A DNA stretch of 64,000 bases. It comes from an uncultured Muribaculaceae bacterium. Lineage in GTDB: Bacteria; Bacteroidota; Bacteroidia; Bacteroidales; Muribaculaceae. The notes under the pieces were generated by a model that did no database searches, was not told the DNA's origin, and worked only from the letters and a program-made list of their open reading frames with translations. Both the position numbers and the translations under genes were made by a program. The stretch spans positions 1 through 64,000 of the forward strand of contig CAJTZS010000016.1 in the NCBI GenBank assembly GCA_910584055.1, read 5' to 3'. Shown here piece after piece: positions 51,202-59,423 of this stretch (position 1 is its first letter; each line of letters begins with the position of its first letter).

Positions 51202-52320
51202 TTATTTCTTTGGTTTGATGACCATATCATCCTTGACTGTGATACCCACTCCTTCTGTCACGATTACGTCGCCGGGTTTAAGACCGCCTGTCACGATATA
51301 ATTTTTGCCGTCATTCTCAGGTGCAATCTGGATAGGAGTGGAGTGCACTTTGCTTGAATCGCCTACTACGTAACAGAATTTCATGTCCTGAATCTCGTAT
51401 GTTGCATTCTGTGGGATTAGAATAGCGCTGCTGCGGGTTGACGGAATAAGAACCTGGCCGCTGTTACCACTGCGCAGCATGCCTTTGGGGTTAGGGAAAA
51501 TTGCTGTTGCTGACGCAGCGCCTGTTGCAGGATCAATAACACCTGATATTGAAATTATTTTGCCCGGATATTCGTAGCGCTCACCGTTAGCAAGCAGAAG
51601 CGAAACTGCCGGCATCTGCGCTATAGCTTCCTGAAGAGAACGGCTGCCATTGTCGGTCATATTCAGAATATCCTTTTCGTTAAGAGAGAAAGATGCTCTC
51701 ATATCGCTGCTGTTGGAAAGGATAGTGAGGAGTGTTGAAGGCGAAACAAGGGATCCCTCGCGAAAGTCGATTTTTCCGACTATTCCCGCCGCCGGGGCGG
51801 TTACGACTGAATATGAAAGATTCTTGCGTGCGTTCACAAGATTGGCCTGAGCCTGATGGAGCTGGGCTTTAGCCGCATTCAGAGCATCCTGTGATGTCTG
51901 GTAAGCAGGCGCACTGATGATATTCTTATCGTATAGTATCTTATTGTTATTGGCATTCGTCTGCGCGGTGTTGACATTGGCTTGGGCAACGGATACCGCA
52001 GCATTGGCTGCATCAACAGCCGCCTGCAGGCTGACCTGGTCTATTGTGAAGAGTACTTGTCCTTTATTTACGCGTTGACCCTCTTCAACATTTACTTTTG
52101 TGAGAAATCCTGAGATCTGGGGACGAATCTCAACATCGTTTTCTCCACGAAGAGATGTGGGATATCCTGTCTCAAGTTTCGTGTCTTCTTCTCCAATCGT
52201 CATCACGGCGAGTTCTGGAGCTGCTCCCTGTTGCTGTTGGTTGTTTCCTTTGCATGAGGGAAGAATCATTGCCACAGTTAAAGCTGATAGTGACAAAGCA
52301 TACAATTTTCTGATTTTCAT
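51202..52320 (-). CDS. RND efflux periplasmic adaptor
   Basis: A 372-residue membrane-fusion protein and lipoprotein (LTVAMILPSCKG; Cys near 23). The two-part hairpin arrangement is clear: barrel-sandwich/lipoyl ends (EIRPQISGFLTKVNVEEGQ and NLSYSVVTAPAAGIVGKIDFREGSLV) flank a long coiled coil rich in Ala/Asn/Gln (DAANAAVSVAQANVNTAQTN). It connects the permease to the outer-membrane factor. It is the first gene of the operon on the minus strand; the promoter should lie in the 52321-52538 interval. Confidence 0.9.
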   Translation of the reverse strand: MKIRKLYALSLSALTVAMILPSCKGNNQQQQGAAPELAVMTIGEEDTKLETGYPTSLRGENDVEIRPQISGFLTKVNVEEGQRVNKGQVLFTIDQVSLQAAVDAANAAVSVAQANVNTAQTNANNNKILYDKNIISAPAYQTSQDALNAAKAQLHQAQANLVNARKNLSYSVVTAPAAGIVGKIDFREGSLVSPSTLLTILSNSSDMRASFSLNEKDILNMTDNGSRSLQEAIAQMPAVSLLLANGERYEYPGKIISISGVIDPATGAASATAIFPNPKGMLRSGNSGQVLIPSTRSSAILIPQNATYEIQDMKFCYVVGDSSKVHSTPIQIAPENDGKNYIVTGGLKPGDVIVTEGVGITVKDDMVIKPKK

Positions 52321-52420
52321 ATTAACATGGTTTGTTTAATTGTTTACATCTTATAGTGTTTAGACGCAAATTACTAATATGATGTAACAAGGTCTTAACC
52401 TTTTTAATGATATTGCGCTA

Positions 52421-52428
52421 CAAAATTA
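52421..52428 (-). promoter_or_regulatory. -7 box for the efflux operon
   Basis: Read on the minus strand this is TAATTTTG, about 100 bp before the adaptor start. No -33 TTTG lies at the right distance, so the call is tentative. No regulator gene (TetR or similar) is adjacent. Confidence 0.35.
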
Positions 52429-52538
52429 ACAATTATAGTTGTGAAAAAATATTAAATAGTTTAAAAATGCGAATATTTGACCAATATTGGGTTAATTTTG
52501 AAAACTTAAAATTAAATTTTAGTTTTCTGATTCGTAAA

Positions 52539-52588
52539 GATAGCCTCCATAACCAAACAGGAGATCCTGTTTGGTTATGGAGGCTATC
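52539..52588. terminator. 24-bp perfect hairpin beside element C
   Basis: The 24-bp arms at 52539-52562 and 52565-52588 are exact inverse copies with a 2-nt loop (starting GATAGCCTCC and ending GGAGGCTATC). No T-run follows. It abuts the left end of element C (52589). It could be a strong transcriptional barrier or a mark of an insertion site. Confidence 0.6.
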
Positions 52589-52772
52589 TAAGTAGGTAAG
52601 AAAAATTAAACGATATATAGGTAATGAAATCTTGCCCAATAAAACTTGTTCTTTTTGGCTGTTTTCACCTTGTAATTCAGTCGCATATGCCTATATGCTC
52701 CTTCATTACGCGGCAAAAACATCTCATAAATAACTGCGTTTTATTTGTGCATTAATTTTTCTTACCTACTTA
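52589..52772 (+). repeat. Structured dispersed element, copy C
   Basis: A 184-bp element with perfect 21-bp terminal inverted repeats (TAAGTAGGTAAGAAAAATTA at the left; 52752-52772 at the right). Inside, TTAAACGATA resembles copy A's TTAAACCGATA, AACTTGTTCTTTTTGGC matches copies A and B, and the core has TTCAGTC, GCATAT/ATATGC, TCCTTC and an outer stem GTAAT/ATTAC. A frame of 43 codons runs from ATG 52624 to TAA 52753. It lies past the end of mtnN (minus) and so is not a leader. Confidence 0.8.
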
Positions 52773-52791
52773 TTAAGAAATATTACAAATT

Positions 52792-53481
52792 CTAATTTAA
52801 TTTTGATATTATATGTTCAACACATTCGAATGTCTTTTCAGGGGCATTGCTCCAGAAATCCATATATTGTGAAACATTCTCTGTTGCTCCGGGGGTATCA
52901 CTCATGACCCGAACAATGGCGAAAGGCACTCCGCATTTTGTGCATGTCTGTGCTATTGACGCAGACTCCATGTCGACAGCAAGTGCATCAGGGAAACTGT
53001 TTTTGATTTCAATAACCTCTTCCGCTTGATGGATAAACTTATCGCCACTACATATGAGGCCAAATTTAACGTCATCATTATTTTTGAAAATTTGTTTTCC
53101 AATTTCGAGCACTTCGGGTGAGGGGGAGAATTTCTGAGGAAAACCGTCGGCTGCACCATATTCTGTGCCGGGACCGCACCATACGTCATGGTATGCAACT
53201 CTGTCTGCAATTAGTATCGAACCAACATTCAGTGAGCCGTCTACTCCTCCGGCTACACCCGAATTGATTACAAGGTCCGGTTTCTGATCACGTATCAGCC
53301 GGTATGTGTTCAAAGCAGAATTGACTTTCCCAATCCCACATTTTCCTGCAATTATAGAGTTTGAACCTATTTTGCCTGAATAATAGACTGTTTCATCTAT
53401 ATGAATTTCTGTTCTGTCGGGCATTTGATTAAGAAGAAGATCCAACTCCTTATCCATTGCTACCAATATTGCAATTTTCAT
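52792..53481 (-). CDS. mtnN: 5'-methylthioadenosine/S-adenosylhomocysteine nucleosidase
   Basis: A 229-residue purine nucleoside phosphorylase-fold enzyme: KIAILVAMDKELDLLL at the start, GKCGIGKVNSALNTYRLI, LVINSGVAGGVDGSLNVGSILIAD and VDMESASIAQTC with catalytic Glu and Asp near 170 and 195. It cleaves MTA and SAH, recycling methionine and, where LuxS exists, feeding AI-2 synthesis. The divergent Sua5-family gene starts 83 bp away and a symmetric promoter lies between. Confidence 0.93.
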   Translation of the reverse strand: MKIAILVAMDKELDLLLNQMPDRTEIHIDETVYYSGKIGSNSIIAGKCGIGKVNSALNTYRLIRDQKPDLVINSGVAGGVDGSLNVGSILIADRVAYHDVWCGPGTEYGAADGFPQKFSPSPEVLEIGKQIFKNNDDVKFGLICSGDKFIHQAEEVIEIKNSFPDALAVDMESASIAQTCTKCGVPFAIVRVMSDTPGATENVSQYMDFWSNAPEKTFECVEHIISKLN

Positions 53482-53524
53482 ATGCTGTCAAATTTTATTT
53501 TTAAAGAAGCTCTTATTTATTTCA

Positions 53525-53542
53525 CAAAATTAATTAATTTTG
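53525..53542. promoter_or_regulatory. Symmetric divergent promoter core
   Basis: CAAAATTAATTAATTTTG is an 18-bp palindrome with a TAATTTTG -7 box on each strand: plus 53535-53542 for the Sua5-family gene (ATG 53565) and minus 53525-53532 for mtnN (ATG 53481). A -33 TTTG is missing on both sides. Confidence 0.5.
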
Positions 53543-53564
53543 TTAGAAACTTCTTCGAGGTTAT

Positions 53565-54167
53565 ATGAAAACTATTAAAATTTGGAATGACAATCCTTCC
53601 GGAAAACAGCTGGATGATATTTCCAGGGAGCTTGAGGCTGGGTGTGTTGCGATATTGCCGACCGACACTCTTTATGGAATATGCTGCGATGCATTGAATG
53701 TAAAGGCAATTGAAAGAATATGCAGACTTAAAGGAATAAATCCTGATAAAGCTAATCTTTCAATTATCTGTTCGGATATCTCCATGGCGGCAGAATATTC
53801 AAGAATCAATGATTCGGAATTCAGGTTGATTAAGGCGAATACTCCCGGACCTTTTACTTTCCTTTTGCGTTCGTCATCTTCGTTGCCTAAAGTGTTTAAG
53901 GGGAGAAAAACGGTTGGTATAAGAATTCCGGATTGCAACATTGCAAGAGAAGTGGTCAGGTATCTGGGACATCCTCTGATGACAACATCCATACAATATG
54001 ATGAGGATGATTATGCGGTGAATACCGATTTGATTGCAGAGAAGTATAATGCGCAGGTTGATTTGCTCGTAGACGGGGAAGAAGGTGGAATAATGCCCTC
54101 AACCATCATTGACTGCACAGGCGACATTCCTGAAGTGATCCGGGAGGGTAAGGGAGAATTGGTGTAA
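53565..54167 (+). CDS. L-threonylcarbamoyladenylate synthase (Sua5/YciO/YrdC)
   Basis: A 200-residue YrdC-fold protein. The family motifs GCVAILPTDTLYGICCDALN, IKRICRLKG-like ERICRLKGINPDKANLSII and PGPFTFLLRSSSSLPKVFKGRKTVGIRIPDCNIAREV are intact. YrdC/TsaC proteins make threonylcarbamoyl-AMP for tRNA t6A37; YciO relatives are less well defined, and this size fits either. It is followed 4 bp later by a transporter gene. The function at the level of t6A is inference. Confidence 0.85.
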   Translation: MKTIKIWNDNPSGKQLDDISRELEAGCVAILPTDTLYGICCDALNVKAIERICRLKGINPDKANLSIICSDISMAAEYSRINDSEFRLIKANTPGPFTFLLRSSSSLPKVFKGRKTVGIRIPDCNIAREVVRYLGHPLMTTSIQYDEDDYAVNTDLIAEKYNAQVDLLVDGEEGGIMPSTIIDCTGDIPEVIREGKGELV

Positions 54168-54171
54168 AATT

Positions 54172-55080
54172 ATGCACGTAGCAAGGCAACAGCTTAAAAA
54201 CGCTATGCTTCCCATCGCAATGGTTGGAGGAGCAATTTTTTATAAATGGATGGGATATCTGACTTTTCTGTCTCCCTATCTCATCTTCCTGATGCTGTTT
54301 ATTACATATTGCAAGTTGCAGTTAAAGGATTTTCGTCCTCAAAAGGAACATCTTATATTGTTGTTGGTACAAATAATATTGTCAGCTGCATTCTACCTTG
54401 GCCTTTCCCCTTTGAATCATATAGTTGGAGAAGGGGTGTTTATATGCATATTCATACCTACAGCCACGGCTGCGCCGGTGATTACTTCCATGCTCGGCGG
54501 AAGTATTTCTTTTGTGGCAACTTATTCATTGTTATGCAATGCATTTGTTGCGGTTGTCGGTCCGGTTGTGCTTGCTGCAATAGGTGATAATCCAGACATG
54601 ACATTTATAAAGTCGTCATTACTGATATGTTCCAAAGTTTTTCCATTGATTATTGGACCGTTGGCGGTAGCGATGCTGATTAGGTATCTTGTTCCCGGCA
54701 TTCATTCCAAAATTGTAAATCATCAAAGCTTGTCTTTTTATCTTTGGGCGATATCGTTATTTATAATTGTAGGAAGCTGTGTCAGTTTCACGATAAATTC
54801 ATGGGACGACAGACAGATTCCGACAGTCACGATGCTTGTGATCGGAGCCTTGGTGGCGTGTCTATTACAATTCGCAATAGGGCGTAAAATTGGAGGGCAC
54901 TTCAGAGATAAAGTCTCTGGAGGTCAAAGTCTGGGCCAGAAAAACACAGTTCTCGCCGTGTGGCTTGCGCTAACATATATGTCTCCTATTGCGTCTATAG
55001 CTCCTGCCGCCTATATTGCGTGGCAGAATATAGTAAATTCATGGCAGCTGGTCAAGAAGACTTCCGAGACTGACATGTAA
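54172..55080 (+). CDS. BASS-like (bile acid:sodium symporter family) membrane protein
   Basis: A 302-residue protein with about 9-10 membrane spans. IFIPTATAAPVITSMLGGSISFVATYSLLCNA (about 100-131) resembles the conserved core of BASS transporters, with its GG and Asn positions. The actual substrate is unknown; family members take up bile acids, pyruvate or other organic anions. It follows the Sua5-family gene by 4 bp and its last 29 bp overlap the 3' end of a minus-strand gene at 55052-55252. Confidence 0.65.
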   Translation: MHVARQQLKNAMLPIAMVGGAIFYKWMGYLTFLSPYLIFLMLFITYCKLQLKDFRPQKEHLILLLVQIILSAAFYLGLSPLNHIVGEGVFICIFIPTATAAPVITSMLGGSISFVATYSLLCNAFVAVVGPVVLAAIGDNPDMTFIKSSLLICSKVFPLIIGPLAVAMLIRYLVPGIHSKIVNHQSLSFYLWAISLFIIVGSCVSFTINSWDDRQIPTVTMLVIGALVACLLQFAIGRKIGGHFRDKVSGGQSLGQKNTVLAVWLALTYMSPIASIAPAAYIAWQNIVNSWQLVKKTSETDM

Positions 55081-55252
55081 CTTTCTTTGAAGCAGTATTC
55101 TTGTCTTGGGACATACATTTCTCAGATAATGCACATCCACAGCATGCCCCGTGTTTTTTTTTACGTTTTATAAATTTTATTACAAGCCATATGAGGGCGG
55201 CAATAATAATCAATCCGACCACCGTATATTGAATTGCGAGATTCTTATCCAT
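55052..55252 (-). CDS. FeoB-associated Cys-rich membrane protein
   Basis: A 66-residue protein: an N-terminal membrane helix (TVVGLIIIAALIWLVIKFI), a basic stretch (KRKKKHG) and a cluster of cysteines (ACCGCALSEKC). This is the FeoB-associated Cys-rich pattern. Here no feoB or feoA is nearby. It may help metal handling at the membrane. It is 2 bp downstream of topB on the minus strand and overlaps the convergent BASS-like gene by 29 bp. Confidence 0.7.
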   Translation of the reverse strand: MDKNLAIQYTVVGLIIIAALIWLVIKFIKRKKKHGACCGCALSEKCMSQDKNTASKKVTCQSRKSS

Positions 55253-55254
55253 CG

Positions 55255-57174
55255 CTATTGACCGTTGGGAATGTTTTTCGTATTTTTACCGGAACTGTTT
55301 TTCTTGTTGTTTCCGTTATTTACCGTATTAACAACGTTCCGGTCTTGTTGTTCGGCATCAATGCGACGATTGGAATTGTCTTTCAACACTGATAGAACAA
55401 TTTCTGATATCATTTCTTTTAGTTGCGAAATAAACTCAGCTGCACTATAATTACCTTTCTCAATCTGACGCAACCTTCCCTCCCATATGCCAGTAAGTTT
55501 TGCGCTCTTCAATAATTCTTCTTGAATTATTGAGATGAGATCTATGCCGGCCGGTGTTGCCCTGAGAGATTTGCGTTCTTTACGGATGTACCCTCTTTTA
55601 TATAGAATCTCAATTATTGCCGCGCGCGTTGACGGACGCCCGATTCCGTTGGCTTTGAGGGCATCACGCAATTCCTCATCCTCGACAGACGCCCCAGCCG
55701 TTTCCATTGCTTTTAGCAGTGTGCCTTCTGTATAATACTTGGGAGGCTGGCTTGTCTTTTTTACAAGTTTCGGTTGATGGGGACCCGACTCACCTTTTGT
55801 GAAATTCGGGAGCACTGTGGCATCATCCTCTTTCTTATCGTCCTCGGTCTTCTCCTCCTCAACAGTAGATGCAATTCCTTTTCTGGATTGATATACGAAT
55901 TTCCATCCCTGCTCTATTATTATTCTGCCTGTCGCTTTAAACTTATATTTACCTGCTTCCGCTTTCACAGATGTCTGCTCGAATACACAGTCAGGATAAA
56001 ATACACATATAAATCTCAGCGCGATAGTGTCAATAACATTTCTTTCATCCATAGTGAGGGAAGATGGAATAGGTTGCCCGGTCGGTATTATTGCGTGGTG
56101 ATCGGTAACTTTTGAATTATCGAACACTTTTTTGCTCTTCCGGAGTTTTTCCCCTCTCAATGGTTGAAGCACATCTGCATAATTCTGACTGATGCCGTTC
56201 AGGATTCCCTTGCATTTAGGATACATGTCATCCGTTAGATATGTAGTGTCTACGCGGGGATATGTGGCAAGTTTCTTTTCATATAAAGACTGGATTGCTT
56301 TTAGTGTTGCATCAGCTCCCATTCCGAACTTTTTATTGCATTCCACTTGAAGAGACGTGAGATCGAAAAGTCTGGGGGGAGCTTCCTTGCCCTTCTTCTT
56401 TTCAATATCTGTTATTACCAACGGATATTTGGCCGCATCGGTTACAATCTGTTCGCCGTCTTCCATTGTGTCGAAAGGTTTCAATGCGGAAGAAAACAGA
56501 GTGTCGCGATAGACGGTCTTCAATTCCCACGTGTCTTTAGGAACAAAATTTTCGATTTCCAATTGTCTGTTGACAACAAGTGCAAGAGTAGGAGTCTGGA
56601 CTCTCCCCACCGATAGAATCTGCCGGTCTTTGCTATATTTGATGGAATATAACCGCGTGGCGTTGATGCCAAGAATCCAGTCACCTATGGCACGGCAAAG
56701 TCCTGCCGTGTATAACGGTTCCAATTCTTCGTGGCTTCTAAGATGGGCAAAACCCTCTTTTATTGATTCATCCGTCAGAGAACTGATCCATAATCGTTTT
56801 ATTGGTTTTTTACATCCAGCCTTCTGCATAACCCATCTTTGAATCAATTCGCCCTCTTGCCCGGCATCACCACAGTTTATCACCTCATCGCATTGTTCGA
56901 TAAGCGTTTTTATAGTTTTGAATTGAGTCTCGATGCTTTGTTGTGGTATCAGTTTTATACCGAACTTCGGAGGAATCATCGGAAGCGATGACAAAGACCA
57001 TCTTTTCCAGTCGAGAGTGTAGTCTGCCGGTTCTTTAAGTGTGCATAAATGACCGAAGGTCCATGTTACACAATATCCATTACCTTCGTAATATCCCGGA
57101 TTTTGTGTGTTGGCGCCGAGTATCCGGGCTATATCGCGACCTACACTTGGTTTCTCAGTGATGCAGAGTATCAA
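55255..57174 (-). CDS. topB: DNA topoisomerase III
   Basis: A type IA topoisomerase of 639 residues from TTG 57174; the frame is open to 57222. The Toprim motif ILCITEKPSVGRDIARILG opens the protein and EVINCGDAGQEGELI holds the metal Asp; the catalytic Tyr is in ATYPRVDTTYLTDDMY; LSVGRVQTPTLALVV and GIGRPSTRAAIIEILYKRGYI follow. No zinc-finger C-domain is present. It decatenates DNA. TTG is preferred because the longer frame overlaps the end of mazG. It is 4 bp after mazG, an unusual neighbour. Confidence 0.9.
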   Translation of the reverse strand: MILCITEKPSVGRDIARILGANTQNPGYYEGNGYCVTWTFGHLCTLKEPADYTLDWKRWSLSSLPMIPPKFGIKLIPQQSIETQFKTIKTLIEQCDEVINCGDAGQEGELIQRWVMQKAGCKKPIKRLWISSLTDESIKEGFAHLRSHEELEPLYTAGLCRAIGDWILGINATRLYSIKYSKDRQILSVGRVQTPTLALVVNRQLEIENFVPKDTWELKTVYRDTLFSSALKPFDTMEDGEQIVTDAAKYPLVITDIEKKKGKEAPPRLFDLTSLQVECNKKFGMGADATLKAIQSLYEKKLATYPRVDTTYLTDDMYPKCKGILNGISQNYADVLQPLRGEKLRKSKKVFDNSKVTDHHAIIPTGQPIPSSLTMDERNVIDTIALRFICVFYPDCVFEQTSVKAEAGKYKFKATGRIIIEQGWKFVYQSRKGIASTVEEEKTEDDKKEDDATVLPNFTKGESGPHQPKLVKKTSQPPKYYTEGTLLKAMETAGASVEDEELRDALKANGIGRPSTRAAIIEILYKRGYIRKERKSLRATPAGIDLISIIQEELLKSAKLTGIWEGRLRQIEKGNYSAAEFISQLKEMISEIVLSVLKDNSNRRIDAEQQDRNVVNTVNNGNNKKNSSGKNTKNIPNGQ

Positions 57175-57178
57175 CTTT

Positions 57179-57970
57179 TTATAATTTTTTAGCTTCGTTC
57201 CAGATATTATCCATTTCGGCAAGGGTCAATTCATTTATAGGTTTTCCCATTTCTTTTGCCTTTTCCTCGATGTAATTGAATCTCTTTATGAATTTTTTAT
57301 TAGTCTTTTCAAGGGCGTTTTCAGGGTCAACACCATAAAGACGCGCTGCATTGATTACAGAAAAGAGAAGATCTCCAAATTCCCCTTCGAGCCTGCCATC
57401 GTCCTGGTTGTTTTCTATTTCCGTCTCTACTTCAGATATCTCTTCTTTGACTTTATCCCAGACCTGCCTGCGGTCTTCCCAATCGAAACCGACATTCCTC
57501 GCTTTCTCTTGAATGCGGTTAGCCTTGATCATGGCCGGCAATGCGTTTGGAACGCCTCCAAGAACAGTTTTATTCCCCTTTTTCTCCTTAAGTTTAATCT
57601 GTTCCCAGTTCTGGGCAACTTCATCAGCGTTGTCCACATTTATATTTCCATAAATATGGGGGTGACGGAATTTTAATTTTTCCACAAGAGAATCGCATAC
57701 GTCTGCAATATCAAAAACGCCGTTTTCCTCCGCAATACGTGAATAAAACGCAATATGAAGTAGGACATCTCCCAGTTCTTTTCTGATGTTCGTGGAATCA
57801 TTGTTTATCAAGGCATCTGCAAGTTCGAAAACTTCCTCTATCGTGTTAGGACGAAGGGATTCATTGGTTTGCTTGGCATCCCACGGACATCGGACGCGTA
57901 ATGTGTCCAACACTTCGAGGAAATCCCCGAAAGCCTGAAGTTTCTTCTCTTTTGTGTGCAGCGGTTTCAT
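57179..57970 (-). CDS. mazG: Nucleoside triphosphate pyrophosphohydrolase
   Basis: A 263-residue MazG with two domains: CPWDAKQTNESLRPNTIEEVFELADAL and ELGDVLLHIAFYSRIAEEN (first EExxE-D motif), then the second domain EEISEVETEIENN with EFGDLLFSVINAARL. It hydrolyses non-canonical or excess NTPs to NMP and PPi, limiting mutation and stress. The frame is open to 58012, but ATG 57970 (MKPLHTKEKKLQAFGDF) matches the normal family start; ATG 57997 is the alternative. Confidence 0.92.
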   Translation of the reverse strand: MKPLHTKEKKLQAFGDFLEVLDTLRVRCPWDAKQTNESLRPNTIEEVFELADALINNDSTNIRKELGDVLLHIAFYSRIAEENGVFDIADVCDSLVEKLKFRHPHIYGNINVDNADEVAQNWEQIKLKEKKGNKTVLGGVPNALPAMIKANRIQEKARNVGFDWEDRRQVWDKVKEEISEVETEIENNQDDGRLEGEFGDLLFSVINAARLYGVDPENALEKTNKKFIKRFNYIEEKAKEMGKPINELTLAEMDNIWNEAKKL

Positions 57971-58111
57971 ATATTTGTCTTTTAACAACAACTTCATTTT
58001 ATTATTTTGCAAAATTAGTCATAAATTTCAAAATAGGATTTGAGAAGTCTGATTTTTGCTCGTGTATGCTTCTTTTAGATTAAAAATGCAAATTATTTGT
58101 GGAATAATTAT

Positions 58112-58119
58112 TATCTTTG
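58112..58119 (+). promoter_or_regulatory. -7 box for the DHH-family gene
   Basis: TATCTTTG lies 18 bp before the ATG at 58138. The -33 position is not a good match. The leader would be very short. Confidence 0.4.
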
Positions 58120-58137
58120 TGGATTGAAATCGTTTGT

Positions 58138-59193
58138 ATGAATAGATTGTTGAATCCAGCGAGCGTCAAAGAGTTTTCTACTCTATTGGAACAGAGCGAA
58201 AAAATCGTTCTGACATGTCATGTGCATCCCGACGGAGACGCTATCGGCAGCACGATGGGCTTGTGGCATTTGTTGAAATCTTTGGGTAAGCAGCCATCAG
58301 TTGTTGTTCCCGATGTTCCGCCGAGGTCTTTGAGGTTCATCCCGGATTTTAATGAGATTGCGGTCTATACTCGACATGATCCTTATTGCACACGTCTCGT
58401 GGAAGAAAGTGACTTGATTATATGTTGCGATTTCAATAAACCCTCACGACAAGATCACCTTGCGCCCCTTATCCAGGGTGCTGACGCTAAAAAAGTGTTG
58501 ATTGATCACCACGAAGGACCGGAAATGGACTGCGTGGTTGAATTTTCCTATCCTGAAATGTCATCGACTTGTGAACTCGTTTTCAGAATTATCGCGGGAT
58601 GCGGTCTTTACAGTGACATCGATAGAAATTGCGCGACCTGTCTTCTTACAGGCCTAATTACGGATACACAGAATTTTACAGTGAACTGTCGCAACTCAGA
58701 CGTTTATGAGATTCTGACTAAACTGATGGAAAAGGGGGCGGAAAAGACAAGGATTATAGACGAGTGTGTCAAGGCATGCAGTTATGACAGCTTGCGTCTT
58801 AAATCATATGCATTATATGAAAAGCTCGAAATCTTCCCGGATCATCGTGGCTGTCTTATAACTCTTTCCAAAGAGGAACTTGATAAGTTCCATTATGAGA
58901 AGGGTGATACGGAAGGGCTTGTTAACGAAGCTTTGAATATCCGAGGTATGGTTTATTCGATTTTCATGCGTGAAGATCCTGACTGTATTAAAGTTTCGGC
59001 GCGCAGCAAGGCAAATTTTCCCGTGTCAAGGATATGTTCGGATCTTTTCAACGGCGGCGGCCATCAACAGGCTTCGGGGGGCGAGTTCCATGGTTCGCTT
59101 GATGAGTGCAGGATGCTTTTGATAGATAATTTAGATAATTATGATAATTATCTGCCCAAAAGGTTTGAGAAACTTGAGATAAAAACAGAATAA
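58138..59193 (+). CDS. DHH-family oligoribonuclease / PAP phosphatase (NrnA-like)
   Basis: A 351-residue DHH/DHHA1 protein. The motifs LTCHVHPDGDAIGSTMGLW (DHPDxD-type metal site), IICCDFNKPSRQDHL, VLIDHHEGPEM (DHH) and the C-terminal NGGGHQQASGGEF (DHHA1) are present. NrnA-type enzymes degrade 2-5-nt RNAs and 3'-phosphoadenosine phosphate. ATG 58138 is chosen over TTG 58117, which would add seven residues and crowd the promoter. Confidence 0.88.
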   Translation: MNRLLNPASVKEFSTLLEQSEKIVLTCHVHPDGDAIGSTMGLWHLLKSLGKQPSVVVPDVPPRSLRFIPDFNEIAVYTRHDPYCTRLVEESDLIICCDFNKPSRQDHLAPLIQGADAKKVLIDHHEGPEMDCVVEFSYPEMSSTCELVFRIIAGCGLYSDIDRNCATCLLTGLITDTQNFTVNCRNSDVYEILTKLMEKGAEKTRIIDECVKACSYDSLRLKSYALYEKLEIFPDHRGCLITLSKEELDKFHYEKGDTEGLVNEALNIRGMVYSIFMREDPDCIKVSARSKANFPVSRICSDLFNGGGHQQASGGEFHGSLDECRMLLIDNLDNYDNYLPKRFEKLEIKTE

Positions 59194-59216
59194 TATAATT
59201 GTTAAATAATTTATAA

Positions 59217-59398
59217 GTAAGTGATCAAATTAAACCGATAAAAATGAAAAATTATATCTCACATATCATAAACTTGTCTTTTCCGGTGCTTTCCGCCGAG
59301 TTTCATCAGTCGCATAGCTGGCTATGCTTCTTCTTCAACTCGCGAAAATCCCGCGAAAAATCCTGCGTTTATAATATGTGTTTAATCTGATCACTTAC
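59217..59398 (+). repeat. Structured dispersed element, copy A2
   Basis: A 182-bp copy of element A1 with about 20 substitutions and one 2-bp gap. Its ends are GTAAGTGATCAAATTAAAC and the inverse. The core hairpin reads GCATAGC/GCTATGC instead of CAATGC/GCATTG, with compensating changes at two pairs. The end position 7 also changes on both sides (A/T to G/C). A frame of 48 codons runs from ATG 59244 to TGA 59390. ATAA flanks both ends, a possible 4-bp target duplication. It ends 25 bp before the DUF4827 start codon. Confidence 0.85.
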
Positions 59399-59423
59399 AT
59401 AAGAATTAATATCAACATCATAA

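Noticed and set aside
52407..52595. 62-codon frame across the 24-bp hairpin
   Set aside because: The frame runs through both arms of the perfect hairpin and into the end of element C, so the translation is a by-product of the inverted repeat.
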